Positions 11,434-23,099 of a DNA stretch of 64,000 nt are shown here, one piece after another (position 1 is the first letter of the stretch; each line of letters starts with the position of its first letter). A program made the translations under genes and the position numbers. The notes beneath the pieces were generated by a model that was given only the letters and a program-made list of their open reading frames with translations, was not told where the DNA came from and did not search any database. The DNA comes from Polytrichum commune (lineage: Eukaryota; Streptophyta; Polytrichopsida; Polytrichales; Polytrichaceae). Location of the stretch: NCBI GenBank assembly GCA_950295325.1, contig OX485808.1, forward strand, positions 38,398,527 through 38,462,526. Reading direction: 5' to 3'.

Positions 11434-13363
11434 CTTCATGAGCCGCCGTGTGGGGGGCCTTTGTGAGTTCTTTATATGTCTCATGACCAATGAGACGTGG
11501 AACCAAAGTGCGTGCTAGGGTTATACTCTTACGGTGGAGTATAGGAGTGACTAGCTTCGCTTGAAGTCGAACAAACTACGTAGGACCTTATCCACTCGAA
11601 ATAACTATGACATCAAACACTTGCAAGACGACAACAAAAAAGAAGGACAACTTTCGCCTCCGTGAATTGTTGAGCAAGTGTATGTTAACTACGTTTCAAG
11701 TTACGTGATGACACCACATTAAACTTTCATAGCGCTCGCCTCGAGAATATCTACTAATGATTCGGCATTTGCCGCCAACTTTGGCCTTTTGCCCGCGTTT
11801 CGTGAGCGGGGACTCTAGAATGAATGTGAGTCACAATTATAGTTCAAGGACGTCGTAGTAGTAGTAGTGAAGTTGATTGTGGACCGCACGAATCGCATGG
11901 TGGAGCGAACAATGTTGACTCCATCATGAATGGCCACTAGTGGGATCGGACACTTAAAAAAAAAACGAAGCACAATGAAAGTACACCTTGTGTACAATGC
12001 TATTGAAATTCCGATGGTTGACGAATAGGACGATTAGAAGTACCTTAATTCACACTATTAACCCTACCCTACACCCGGTTTGTCTTTCGGCCTCTCATGT
12101 ATACTTACAATAACTTGCTTGGAAATCGTACGAGGTGCATGATTGCATAGTGATATATAGTGTGGTTTTTAGTAGACCGGGATGGTTTGTTGGTTTTGGA
12201 ATGACTCCATTTTGACACACGATGCAACATAGATTTTAAATAAAACGAACAATGAGAGGGGGGTCAACGAGTGGCCAGTCATAAGAGTGTCGTGCCCTAG
12301 TATTGTCTTGCACACGTGGACAATTATGGTTGGTCGTCTAACTGAGACCAGATTTTGGTTCATTTTAGAGGTCGCTTTCCATCAATAGTCACTTGCATAT
12401 GGACCCCACTTGAAGAGCGGGTTATTAACATCATGTGTCACGTGGTTTTGACCAATGTTTGACCAATGTCAAAGGTCAGCCCCAGGTCTTTAGAATAGAA
12501 CCAATAAAATCCAATAACCAAGAGTTACTAAGTTCATTGTGTTCATCCCTGAGAAAATACCATGGCACAATATTTAGGTCGACCGGTACACTCTAACCTC
12601 CCTATTGTCACACATGTGGCAACCAAAATCTGCAATGTTAACACGGGTGCACGATAATACAAAATTTAGTTTATTATGTGACATTATAGAATAACACAAA
12701 GTCAACATTGCAACAATGGCAACAATGACAACGTGATGCATATGAGTGCGTGGTTTGAAATCTATGTTGGATGATTTTAATGTCAAAATCAATGATATAT
12801 GAGAGAGAAATGTGACACCAAGGAGAGATATTTAAATTGAGCACACCCATTCTCTAGGGTTTCGGGACATAAGAGGCGGCATGACATTATAGAGGGTGAC
12901 ATTATGAGGGTTTGGTTGTACACAATTCAAATAGCTTTATACTATAAAGCTTCAACCCCATCCATTTTACTAAGTTTCGTGAAACACATTTGAAAGAAGT
13001 TAGCCACGAACCTATAACGGGGATGTATGAGAGGGACACTTGCATGCAACATTTTCCTCTCACTCTATTTCGTGATAACTCTTATTCGTCTTATGTTTAG
13101 TAAGGATTTAAGGAAAGATGTGGCATATTGCTATACCCAAGTAGGGCACTTATAATAGTGTTCCCCCCTTGTTTATCGCACTAGAGCCGAAGGTCAAAAT
13201 CTCATGAACCATTATAGCTTTCTTCGAGATGCATGCCGATGACTTTAGAACTTTCCATGCCACCCAACGTATGAAGTTTCGGGACGCATTTGAGCTCACT
13301 CTCGACAACATTGGGTTGGGTGGGTTTCTTTTAACATATAATATATGTTGTTCCATGTGGGAT
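11434..13363. other. Intergenic, no gene seen
   Basis: Small minus-strand frames near 11815-11997, 12169-12363 and 12574-12792 show no domains. I recognise no repeat boundaries. Confidence 0.45.
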
Positions 13364-13567
13364 CAGTGTCCGGAAAGATTTTCGGGCATAGTTGGTCAAG
13401 ATTCTAGAGTTTCCAAGTCCAAATGGCTACATGTTGACATCTTTAGGGTTTCCTTTATGAAGGTGAGGTATATTCCACACATTCGCTTAAAAAGATTGGT
13501 AATTTTCATGAAGTCTTGAACCTCGACCGGTTCATCTATGACTTGTGGTCGGTTGTCTCCATTCATG
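13364..13567 (+). mobile_element. hAT-type MITE, diverged copy
   Basis: This matches the complete copy at 39,544-39,769 along its length: the start CAGTGTCCGGAAAGATTTTC, the block TACATGTTGACATC, and the closing GACCGGTTCATC region. The right terminus is degenerate and no 8-bp target duplication survives. Confidence 0.7.
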
Positions 13568-16500
13568 TTTTTGTCATAAATAAAATAGTAGAAGTACAAT
13601 ATTGAGAAGGTGGATAGGGATATAATTTTATTTTTTTTGCTCAAATGTGTTTTTTTTTCCATGGTAATAAATGCTATATGTAACTACTTGTGAGAGATTT
13701 TCTTTTTCTTTTTGTGAGAGATTTTTTTCTTTTCTTTCTCCTTCATAGGGAGGTGTCATTTCATTTCTCAATATATGTGTGCGACTTGTGAACATCTTGA
13801 GTGGTTGAATGCAGCATTGAATCCTTGAAGAATGGTAACCCAATCTAGGAGTCATTTCACAAAAAGAGAGTTGTAAGTAAGCTTTCATAGAAGACATTCG
13901 TGTAATTTATACATGATTTGGATCTTATAATGTCCTAAATGAATTGAAGTGAATTATATATGTATTTTCCTATTGATGTGTATTTTATATACCAAAACTT
14001 TGCGTCACTTAAAGCGTATCATTGTGTCTTTAACATTTTGTCAGAGTCTCAATCCGAGTGGCTAAAGTTGATGATGACTATTTTCTTATCTTATGCCCTT
14101 TAAGACCAACCTATGCCATGTCAAGCATGAATATTGAGGGCCACTCTTTGAAAGAAAAGATGAATTTTGCACATAAAAACATAACATTACTAAGTAACTA
14201 GACGATAGTGTTTCCAAAGAAAGAGGTTATGATGAATAAACTTTGATAAATTTTGCATGCTTATTGAAACTCTATAGTACACAACATGAGTGCTCCTCGT
14301 AAATGAGGATCCCCGAGTTAAAGGAGGATAATGCTCACCCAACACATCATCCTACATAACGCAAGCAAGGATTTAAGTAATGTTACGAACCTTAGTCTTG
14401 GTGAGCACCGTTGCATAGTGAATTTATTACAATATACATATCTTATTTAGTGTGCCATTAAAATACATGTGCCGTGTTATTTAGTGTATCGTCCATGATT
14501 TGTTTTGCAGCAACAAGTGCCCATCCCACTTTCTCCAGTTGCCCTCATTCAAGAATATAAACGTAGGCGGTGATGAATAGTGTGGGCCACACTAATTTCT
14601 GTATACATATATAGTAGGTAGTCGTGCCGTAGGAAGGCTGCAAGCAACCAAGACATTAAGAACATTACTACTCAATCCTACCTTTTGGCACGGTCTATTT
14701 ACTCCCTTGAGCTTATACAACTTCAACTCTATCTCCTTGGCATTACGTAGTGACCTTGCTATCATAATTGCTCACCTTTGAATGCATGCAAGGACACAAT
14801 GGACATATTAACATCACAACACTATATTTTAGAATTCTCCTCGACACAAGCTAATGTACCAAAATAACCTTTGAAACCCATACGTATTAAACATTATGAT
14901 GATCTCAAGACTCCACAAGGGTTAGTGTAAAATTGTGTTTATAGGTTGGACATTGAGCCCCGTATTAAGCATTAACCCCTACGAGCTATGGCGGACATTT
15001 TTGTCCATGCAATGACCACTACCCAACAATATTAGCATACACATGCACGTTTTATTACAGGTTTTATTTTAGACATGCAAATGGACGAACATTTGTGTGA
15101 GTCATTCTAACTCTACAAAACTTTAATATGTACGATCCCATATACCATAATCGATGTTAAAACTCTTTACACGAGCTTCTAAATTGGACTAAATTCTTTT
15201 ATGACCTTGGCGCAATTTACATTGGCCTTCGGGGGTTAAGCCCCGTAATAAGAGCCAGTTTAGACTACAATGAAGAAGTGCATTGGTCGGTCAAAGGTTT
15301 CAACCCAAGACAAGGTTATTTGAGGCAGCGGCTAGTATGGCGGATAGGATGGAAAAAAACAAAAAACAAAAAAACAAAACGGTCTAAAGTTGGTGTTCTT
15401 TGGAGACCAAGTTTCTTGTCCAAGGATTTGAGATTGCCCAAGAAACTCGACTTCCATAAAACACCCCTGGCAAAAAGTGTTGCCATGTCAACAACCATGT
15501 CATTTTTTCATGCATGTTCAAACCTCTCCACCATAGAAGTCTTGACCATAGTGTAAACCCATAGTTGGTGAATAGCCCATTTCATAGCCAATCACATTGC
15601 TACATTCCCCTAGACTGTTCGATTAATGCACTCCTTCACCATAGTCGAAACCCAACCCTAAGACTTGAAAGGCTAACTAAGTAGTGCCAAACTTGACAAG
15701 ATACAACGTTATAGCTAGAAAGCTTTGAGCCTCCGAGTGGCACGGGTTTCATGAGACCGTCCGAGAGAGTTGAGAGAGATTGAAAAAGGTTTTGGTGACT
15801 TTCAACGATAAGGAAATTAGTCCCGGGTCTTCAAAGCCTTAAGTTAGACCCGAAATTTTGGTGTACCTCATGTTGGAGACATCCGCTCTCGCATCAATTA
15901 TGTAAAGTTTGGATTCCAACAAAAGGGCATTATGTGTCTAGGGATTCGAGTGTGGCCCAAAACAGTTCCCCAAACCCCAAATGGGAAGGCCTAACTTAGC
16001 CTGCCCCAATGGCCACAATCCCATGATCCCATTGGAAGGGCCATTGACCGGGTGCACGCTATGTTTTCATTATCATCGTCATGGAAGGAGTTCAAAAGTT
16101 ATTTTTCCTTTGTACCCTTGAATTCATTTGATGCTCAAAACCCACCATGTACTTGGGCCTCTTGCATACGGTATGCAAGAATATTCCATTAAATGTAGAG
16201 TTTACTTGAAGTGGACCTTGCCAATAGCGTTTACCTTACAAGTCTTTTTGTTTGTTGAGATTTGTGGTTTTTTTTTAATGAAAGAAATGGATTTGTTCGT
16301 TGGCTCTTGGCCCATCCATTGGCTAGCTTTTGAGACACTTTGAGTGAAGTTAAAAGACGACTCGACTAGCGATTTGGAATGACTCGTGATATGGCAAATG
16401 TGAGAAGACGTCATGCAAAGTATGTGTATGTGGCTGGACATACCGTAATCTTTGTGGTGTGTGTATGTGGCCATATTTTGGGGAGGTGGAGCTAGCGTGT

Positions 16501-16580
16501 GGCACCCATTTCCTAAATTGTGTCATGGAGATATGGCTAGTACAGTGCAAACAATACAAAAATATGGCTACATGTGAGAA
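13568..16580. other. Intergenic, no gene seen
   Basis: This is AT-rich DNA with pyrimidine-rich tracts. Scattered TTTAGTGT and CACTAAT motifs near 14,440-14,600 suggest further decayed members of the CACTA-like family, without definable ends. I could not support any of the short frames. Confidence 0.45.
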
Positions 16581-16705
16581 TTATTGTATTACAAAAAAAA
16601 ATTTATGGGGGAATTGAACCATGGTCTTTCGACCTTGACTTTTGTAGTATGGAACGGCTTGCAAACCCACATATTAACACAACCCATCTACCACAAACAA
16701 AAACT
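16581..16705 (-). mobile_element. Weak tRNA-like (SINE) candidate
   Basis: The minus strand has an A-box-like GTGGTAGATGGG and, about 75 bases on, a B-box-like GGTTCAATTCC, followed by a T-rich run. The spacing is longer than in a standard tRNA unless there is a long variable arm, and no cloverleaf could be closed with confidence. Confidence 0.3.
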
Positions 16706-17104
16706 AATAATCTAGGCATATGACATGTGTTACCATCTTCCTCCAATGGCTCCATCCGAATATAGCTAGTGTACCGTACACAAACGGGCATGAAGGATTT
16801 GCGCCCTCAAGCATGCCACACATGCTTCACAATTTGACACCAAATGCTTGACGTATGAATCTATGCCGTGCTTCATCATGTTCCAAAATTTGATTGCATG
16901 TTGAATACATTAAGCACCTCTAATAAAACTAGAATAGATTAATCTTTTGTTTTCCAAGCCACTACTTAGTTGCTACTAGTTGCCCCTCACTTGTGCATAC
17001 ACCACTAGCACTACACTTAGAAGCAATTTGGAGCAACATACATTCTAACTCATCGGCCCCTTGAATTGGGACCGGAGTTTCTATTTATCTATCTATCTTT
17101 CTAT
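16706..17104. other. Spacer, no feature seen
   Basis: No coding frame. A short CTAT-type simple repeat lies near 17,082-17,107. Confidence 0.4.
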
Positions 17105-18110
17105 CTAACTCATCTCCATTTCCTCTTCATAGTGAACCCTTTGAGCTTTCCAATTTGATATCACTACTTGGTAAGGAAATGTTTTCAAAGTGTAATAGTC
17201 TTGTGCAAACATGCGCACCACCGAGTCTAGGTCGGTTGTGAGCAAGTTCCTTACCTTGCTCTGCAAAAACGATAAGGAGCTACATGTTCTCTCATCTTCC
17301 ACATCTGTTCACACTTGTACATGGGCAATCTCAACAACTTTCATGAACTCATAGAAATTCACTGAGATGAGGGCATTGCTATAAAGTTTGCACAAAGCCG
17401 GGACATCGGGTTTTCAGTCGTGTTTAAGGACATGGCATCTTGAGCATTCGATATCATGATGGTTTGGAAGAAGGAGCTTTGAAGCTCAAGGTTGCGGATA
17501 TCCAAGGATGGAGGCACCCACTTGTCAACATCTTGGGTCTTAGTGTCTACATGTACTCACAACTTCTTTGTTGTCATGTAGAATGTTCTCGATGTTGCAA
17601 TATGCATAGGATATGTAGCTTTGAGTGTATCAGTCAACCAATATGGGGGGGGTAGCATATGCCCAACTCACACATCACATCTTGGGTGTGGGAAACGTTT
17701 GTCTAACTCTTCTATAAGGTGTTTTGTTGCACTAGTCAGTTGTCGTTGCACCTCATAAAAAAATCACTACACAGTCAATCATGTTCACCTCTTCCCACTG
17801 CCTTGGGAAGGCTACAAACCTCATTGTAGCCATGTGGCAGACACATGCAACCTTGAAGACAAGGTGGTCCTCCTCACGATTTTAACAAAACACCCACTCT
17901 TGCTCAATTACCAAGGATATATCATATGCCAAGGACTTAAAGGTATTGAACTCGTTTGCATAAAAATCAAACATTGGATCTACATACAATTGATATAGAT
18001 CACCTTGGCAAATATTTAATACATAAATGAACTCCACAATGTAGCATGTTGGACTTTGTGCAAACTTAACGAAGGAATTCACAAAGTGCAGCATGGACAA
18101 TCAATAAGGA
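17105..18110 (-). pseudogene. Decayed hAT transposase (C-terminal half)
   Basis: Reading the minus strand across several frames gives recognisable pieces of a plant hAT-type transposase. About 18,100-17,880 encodes FVKFAQSPTCYIVEF, then LYQLYVDP. About 17,300-17,105 encodes the hAT C-terminal dimerisation motif VEDERTCSSLSFLQSKVRN followed by LLTTDLDSVVRMFAQDYYTL. In between the frame is broken by several stops and shifts; one TGA sits a few codons before VEDERT. The intact protein would have bound element ends and cut DNA as a dimer. It cannot be functional now. Non-autonomous hAT-like MITEs elsewhere in the window may derive from a related element, though nothing links them directly. Confidence 0.65.
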
Positions 18111-19293
18111 AGAACAAGCATATTTTGCCAATCTAGGAGGATGGATCATTTATTCTTTATTATTATTTTGTGGACCTCGTGTTCGCCTTGGTTGTAGCAT
18201 TTGAAAATGGTGATTTGTCTTCATTTCTACACCGCTTCTTGTTGTTGTTTTGGTGTTTTGTTGGGTTGGGTAGTTTGTTGTTTCTTTGATATGCTTCTAC
18301 AAGTTGGTGCGATCTACGACAACAAGATGTTTTTGCAATCTTGTCGCTTTGTTTCTTCATGCAAAGCTCCTCCGGAGCTCTACCCTCCATCCTTGTGAGG
18401 TTTATACACATGAGACAAGGTTGTTGACACGATTTTCAATTCGGTGTGCGAGTTCATCCATCTTCCTTTGGAGAATTGTGATTCAAAACATAGGAAAATG
18501 AATGTTGCATCATTTCCTCATGGATGATATCGCATGAAATATCTATAGTAACATATCAAATATTTTGATAAATGTGTCCATGTTGGATGAAAATATGTAA
18601 GATCATGCATATATTGCATCGTCACTCCCATGATTGTCATTGTTTTGGTTGTTTAAAAAACAAGCAAAGCATTAATTTGTTGATTAATTCATACGCTTAG
18701 AGGTTGCATAATATAACCAACATGTCTTCCACCACATGTTACTCAACAATCTATCATGTAACAATCTATGATAAAGTTCTCCAAAGTGGGTGTAGATGCC
18801 TCTTGGTTTATAGGTACTTTCTTTGTTGCAATGTCGTAGGCATGGGCGAGGGTATTGATGGGATGTCTTTTAATATGCACTAGGTTACATTCTAGTTTGC
18901 AACTTTAATCAAGGTTGAAAGCATCTCTCATTCATGCCAATCTTCAACTGGAGACAACTCCTTTCTATCTATACAATATATTTGTGTGGTTATGATATAC
19001 TTTCTTCTACCAAATTCAATCAACTCCAAATCAACTCTTCATTTTATTGCAACAGCGTTGATTATAACTCATATACTAATGGTCCTCAAGAAAATTGGTA
19101 CTCAATACTAACAATATTGCTAATGCACATTCCATTTGTGCCAAAATAATAATAAAATTTCATGTTCTTAAGTAGCTAGCAGTGGGGATAGTAATGCTCA
19201 TAGAGATGTTATATATCATGGCTCTTCTAACAACAAAGTTTTATGATACCTCCCTTCGGGGAGGGTGAAACCATATACAAACAATGTGTATTA
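18111..19293. other. Intergenic, no gene seen
   Basis: Possible further decayed transposase sequence near 18,160-18,410 on the minus strand (basic, Asn/Lys-rich frame), otherwise AT-rich DNA with no support for genes. Confidence 0.35.
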
Positions 19294-19741
19294 TAGCTCT
19301 CTAGCAGCTTGGGCAAAAAACAATTAATTTTTAAGGTGCCTATATTTATGGAATATTAATTTCATTGAGTGTATAAAAAAACACAATCAAATAGTGCCTA
19401 CAATTGTCATAATGCAAGTGACATTCACTAGGATCCAACAAAGTAGCATCACATCAAAGTAAATCTTGTTGCCAAGAAAAACCATGACATGTAAGTAAAA
19501 GACAAACTTTAGGGTGAGGAATGTTGGTTATAGGAAGTGTTTAGGTTAATCATAGTCGCCATAGATGAAATTAGGAAAACCATCCATGAATTATAAAAAT
19601 GACTTGGATGAATGTCTAGCGTGTTTTAAATTACTTCTTGAATTTGCCCAATTTTAGAATATTATTCTTTGGGTTACCTAACTTACTTTTGCACTTCGAT
19701 TAATTATTAGGCAGAAAGGTGCCCGAGCTGCTAGAGAGCTA
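19294..19741. mobile_element. MITE with ~22-bp TIRs, 448 bp
   Basis: The ends TAGCTCTCTAGCAGCTTGGG and, read inward from the right, TAGCTCTCTAGCAGCTCGGG form an almost perfect inverted repeat. The non-coding interior shares about 300 bp with 7,640-7,945 in opposite orientation. No target duplication was resolved. Confidence 0.75.
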
Positions 19742-20905
19742 CGGTAGTATCATTTCTTTCTACTTTTAACATAGTTGACCTCCAAATCAATGTCATGGAC
19801 CCCAGTTTGATGTAGTGATCAGACCCGATTGCAATGAATCAACAACAAACTTGGGAGGGGCCCAGTTGTTACCACACCCAATTCGATGAGGACACTTGAG
19901 ACGAGTATTATTATATGTACATAAATGTCCAATCATTCATTTATGAACAAGGAAATATAAAATATGAAAATATCTCGGCTAAATATCTAGCGACCATGTT
20001 TGTTGGTCATGTTGGCATGTTGACTCGAAGGGAATCACGTGAATCGGCTCGAGGTGTTGAGAAGGAAATATATCATTTATGGGAGGCCAAGTAACTTAAG
20101 GGGAGCCGATCATGTTGGTGTGCATTCCTATGCGGGAGGTGACTCGTGACAAAGTCTAATTGTGTCGGAATCCTAACATGAACTAAGGCAAGTTGCTCCC
20201 AACTAATGAGACATTCTAACTTGGTTGTTGAGTTGATCATCCTCGGATGACTAATACCAATTTTCATCCGGTTATTTCACCCAATTTTCCATCCCGCCCT
20301 TGATTGGATCCGTATTGAGTGGTCACGTGTATTGAATAAAACCATATTACAATAACATTATTCACATGACGTTGCTAAGCATTTACATGACAGTCACTTT
20401 TCAAAGAAAGATGTTTGCGATAAAAAAAACTACGATAATTTACAAATGCTTGTGGGAAAATTCACAGTACACATGTTTAGTGCTCCCCATGAATGCGGAA
20501 TCATGGGACTAAATAATCATCATGCTCATGTGATGCATGGTCTCATGGAATGCATCCAAGGAGATTTGTAAAGTTATGCAACCTCGCGATTCCACCGATT
20601 GGTTGCCCCGAGAACATGTAGCGCATAATACCATGAAGATGATCTAAAAGCATGAATTTCAACAGTGTGTTCTGGTGAGGTGTGGAAGCAGTACCAACAT
20701 GTGAGTTTTTAGGCAATCAACATGCATCATCGAAAGAATGATGTGAATCTATCATTGTGATACATATGTAGATATTTTTAGTGATGTAGGACAACTTTCC
20801 AATGACACATGATAATTTCCCAGGACTCATATGCTCAAAGTGAAATGTAAACATGTCAATCGTCCAACAATTTCACCTTGCAACCATCATGTTCCCGTTC
20901 CCGTG

Positions 20906-20910
<5 letters not shown>
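19742..20910. other. Intergenic, no gene seen
   Basis: No supported coding frame or repeat boundary. Confidence 0.45.

Positions 20911-20976
<66 letters not shown>
20911..20976. repeat. (CT)n(TA)n compound microsatellite
   Basis: About 24 CT units run directly into about nine AT units. Confidence 0.97.
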
Positions 20977-22270
20977 GTACAACTCTATTGTACTTGCAAT
21001 GGTAGTCCGATATTTGGTGAATCTCAATTAAATGTTGCCACTCTCCTCCACTCAATTGTTGGTTAGACTCATCATTGTCTAAAGCATGTCCACAAAACAA
21101 CACATGATGAAATCCACAAGTGTCTACTTTTAGATTCAAATGGGAGAGAGTACACATAATGGACAATCTTGTTGTTCTAAACCACATGGATGTCACTTTT
21201 GACTACGCTCTATACCTTGTCTTAGAATGTGAATATTAAACACCACCTCCAACATGATGGAGTAGGTCACGTCCTTACATTTGAGTTTGCACCTTTGATA
21301 AAAAATGAAGTTCAAACTTCACAATTTGCATGTTTTTTAGCACGAAGTCTTCACAATTCATCAATTTTCGAATGCAAATCTCCTCACGAAGTCTGACCAA
21401 ACGTCTCTATCACCAAAAACAATGTTTTATTCCTCTGAATATTACCACGGATCCTATCGTATATTGGTTGAAATTCACACTAATTTGTCGCACAATCTAC
21501 GCTTCGAGACTAAGGTAGACAACCGTGATTCAATGATTTTTGTTATCATGCACCCAAGTTTGAATGCTATGTAGTATGGTGTGGCTTCAAGAACCACAAA
21601 TTAAGAGAGGAAAGAAGAAGAAACATAATTGAAAATCGTTGGAGAGAGATTACATCGTGTGTTAAAAACATGATACCCATTCTATTCTCAACAATCAACA
21701 GGGTGCGGGAAATGGGGTAGGGAGAATCTTCGCTTTGACAATGAATAAGATATTCTTACGAATTCCAAAAAATTAAAGAAGAAGGAGGCTAATAGCAACT
21801 ACGGCATCAATATTTGGATTCGTCAACCACCTTGAACAAAATAGCGTGTCTCATGTCCAAGGAGAAGCGACCTAGACGGGCAGGGAAAATTTAAATTTAA
21901 AATTTAATTTTTTTTTTTTGAATAGAGTGCCCTCCACGGTAACTTAATTGTGAACATTGAACACACACAAGCAATCAACACAGGGTAGCATAGACGATGA
22001 CATGGCACACAGTAGGCGCCACGTAGGCGTTCCCCTTTAGAACGACTCGGTGCGTCATGTGCCAGGTGGACAGTTGCCAAAACCCGTGGTTGGTGGGTTA
22101 AGTGGTTGCATGCCAGTCTGTCACGGGGGCCCACCATTGGTCGGGCTCCAGCACGCCACTGCCACTAGACTTGGTTTTATTTTGGTTCCCAAACCAAGCA
22201 AGGAGTTGACTCGTTCTAGTATTTGCTGAGTGATTGATTCTTGTGACATAAGTTAAGTCAAGTTATTTAA
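20977..22270. other. Intergenic, no gene seen
   Basis: No supported gene. The stretch 21,950-22,150 is locally GC-richer but has no recognisable product. Confidence 0.4.
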
Positions 22271-23096
22271 GGGCCACTTCACACACGAGACTGAGAGCCC
22301 GTGACCGTTTCACTTCAAGCACTCTCATTGGTGGAAATGGTGGAGCCGGTCCAAGTTCGCGACTTCACACTACGCTTGAGGGGACCAACATAGTCCGTGA
22401 ATGCAAGAAGATGGATGTAAAGTCTACGTGGATTCGTATGTGGCGTCGAATGGATTATGTCTCATGGTCATTTAGATTATTTTCAAAAACCACCTCTTGC
22501 AGGTAGGTTTAACACAAAACTGGGAGACCATGGTACTCCGAAAGCTCACGAATGTTGATTTATTATATATTTTTCATGCCTAAGGACCCGCATGAATAGA
22601 AAATTCAGTGAAAAGGTGTTTGGTTGAGGGCTCGGTTACATATGACTTCACACTACATTTGAGGATCCGTGACCACACTACATGATTTTGGAGGTGACTT
22701 GGGACGGTCTTTGGACGGTTTTTTTGGGGGCTCTCGCAATTTCATGGTCGTGGCTCTTGGCTCTTGTGTGAAGTGGTCCTAAATGGATCATGATGAATAT
22801 GTTTTACTTAATCTATTTTTCAAGAACCACCTCTTGGAGGTAGGCCTAACACAAAACCGGGAGATCATGTTACTCCAAAATCTCACAAATGTTATTATAA
22901 TCTATTGTGTGTTGGAATGAATAGCATTGAAATTGCATTCGGTTGAGGGCCCATGCACATATGACTTTACACCACATTGGAGGGTCCGTGTCCACATTAC
23001 ATGATTTTGGAAGTGTTTTGGGACAACCTTTAGACACTTTGTTTGGGCTCTCACAATTTCATGGTCACGGCTCTTGGCTTGTGTGTGAAGTGGCCC
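22271..23096 (+). mobile_element. Tourist-like (PIF/Harbinger) MITE with duplicated right half, 826 bp
   Basis: The element starts GGGCCACTTCACACACGAG and ends with its complement (TGTGTGAAGTGGCCC). It is flanked by TAA at 22,268-22,270 and 23,097-23,099. A GGG/CCC terminus with a TAA/TTA target duplication is the PIF/Harbinger signature. An additional right terminus ends at 22,779, so 22,780-23,096 is a second, diverged copy of the right half. Non-coding. A related element lies at 41,035-41,709. Confidence 0.85.
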
Positions 23097-23099
23097 TAA

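Noticed and set aside
20831-21066. Frames across the (CT)n tract
   Set aside because: Translation of a microsatellite (Ser-Leu repeats).
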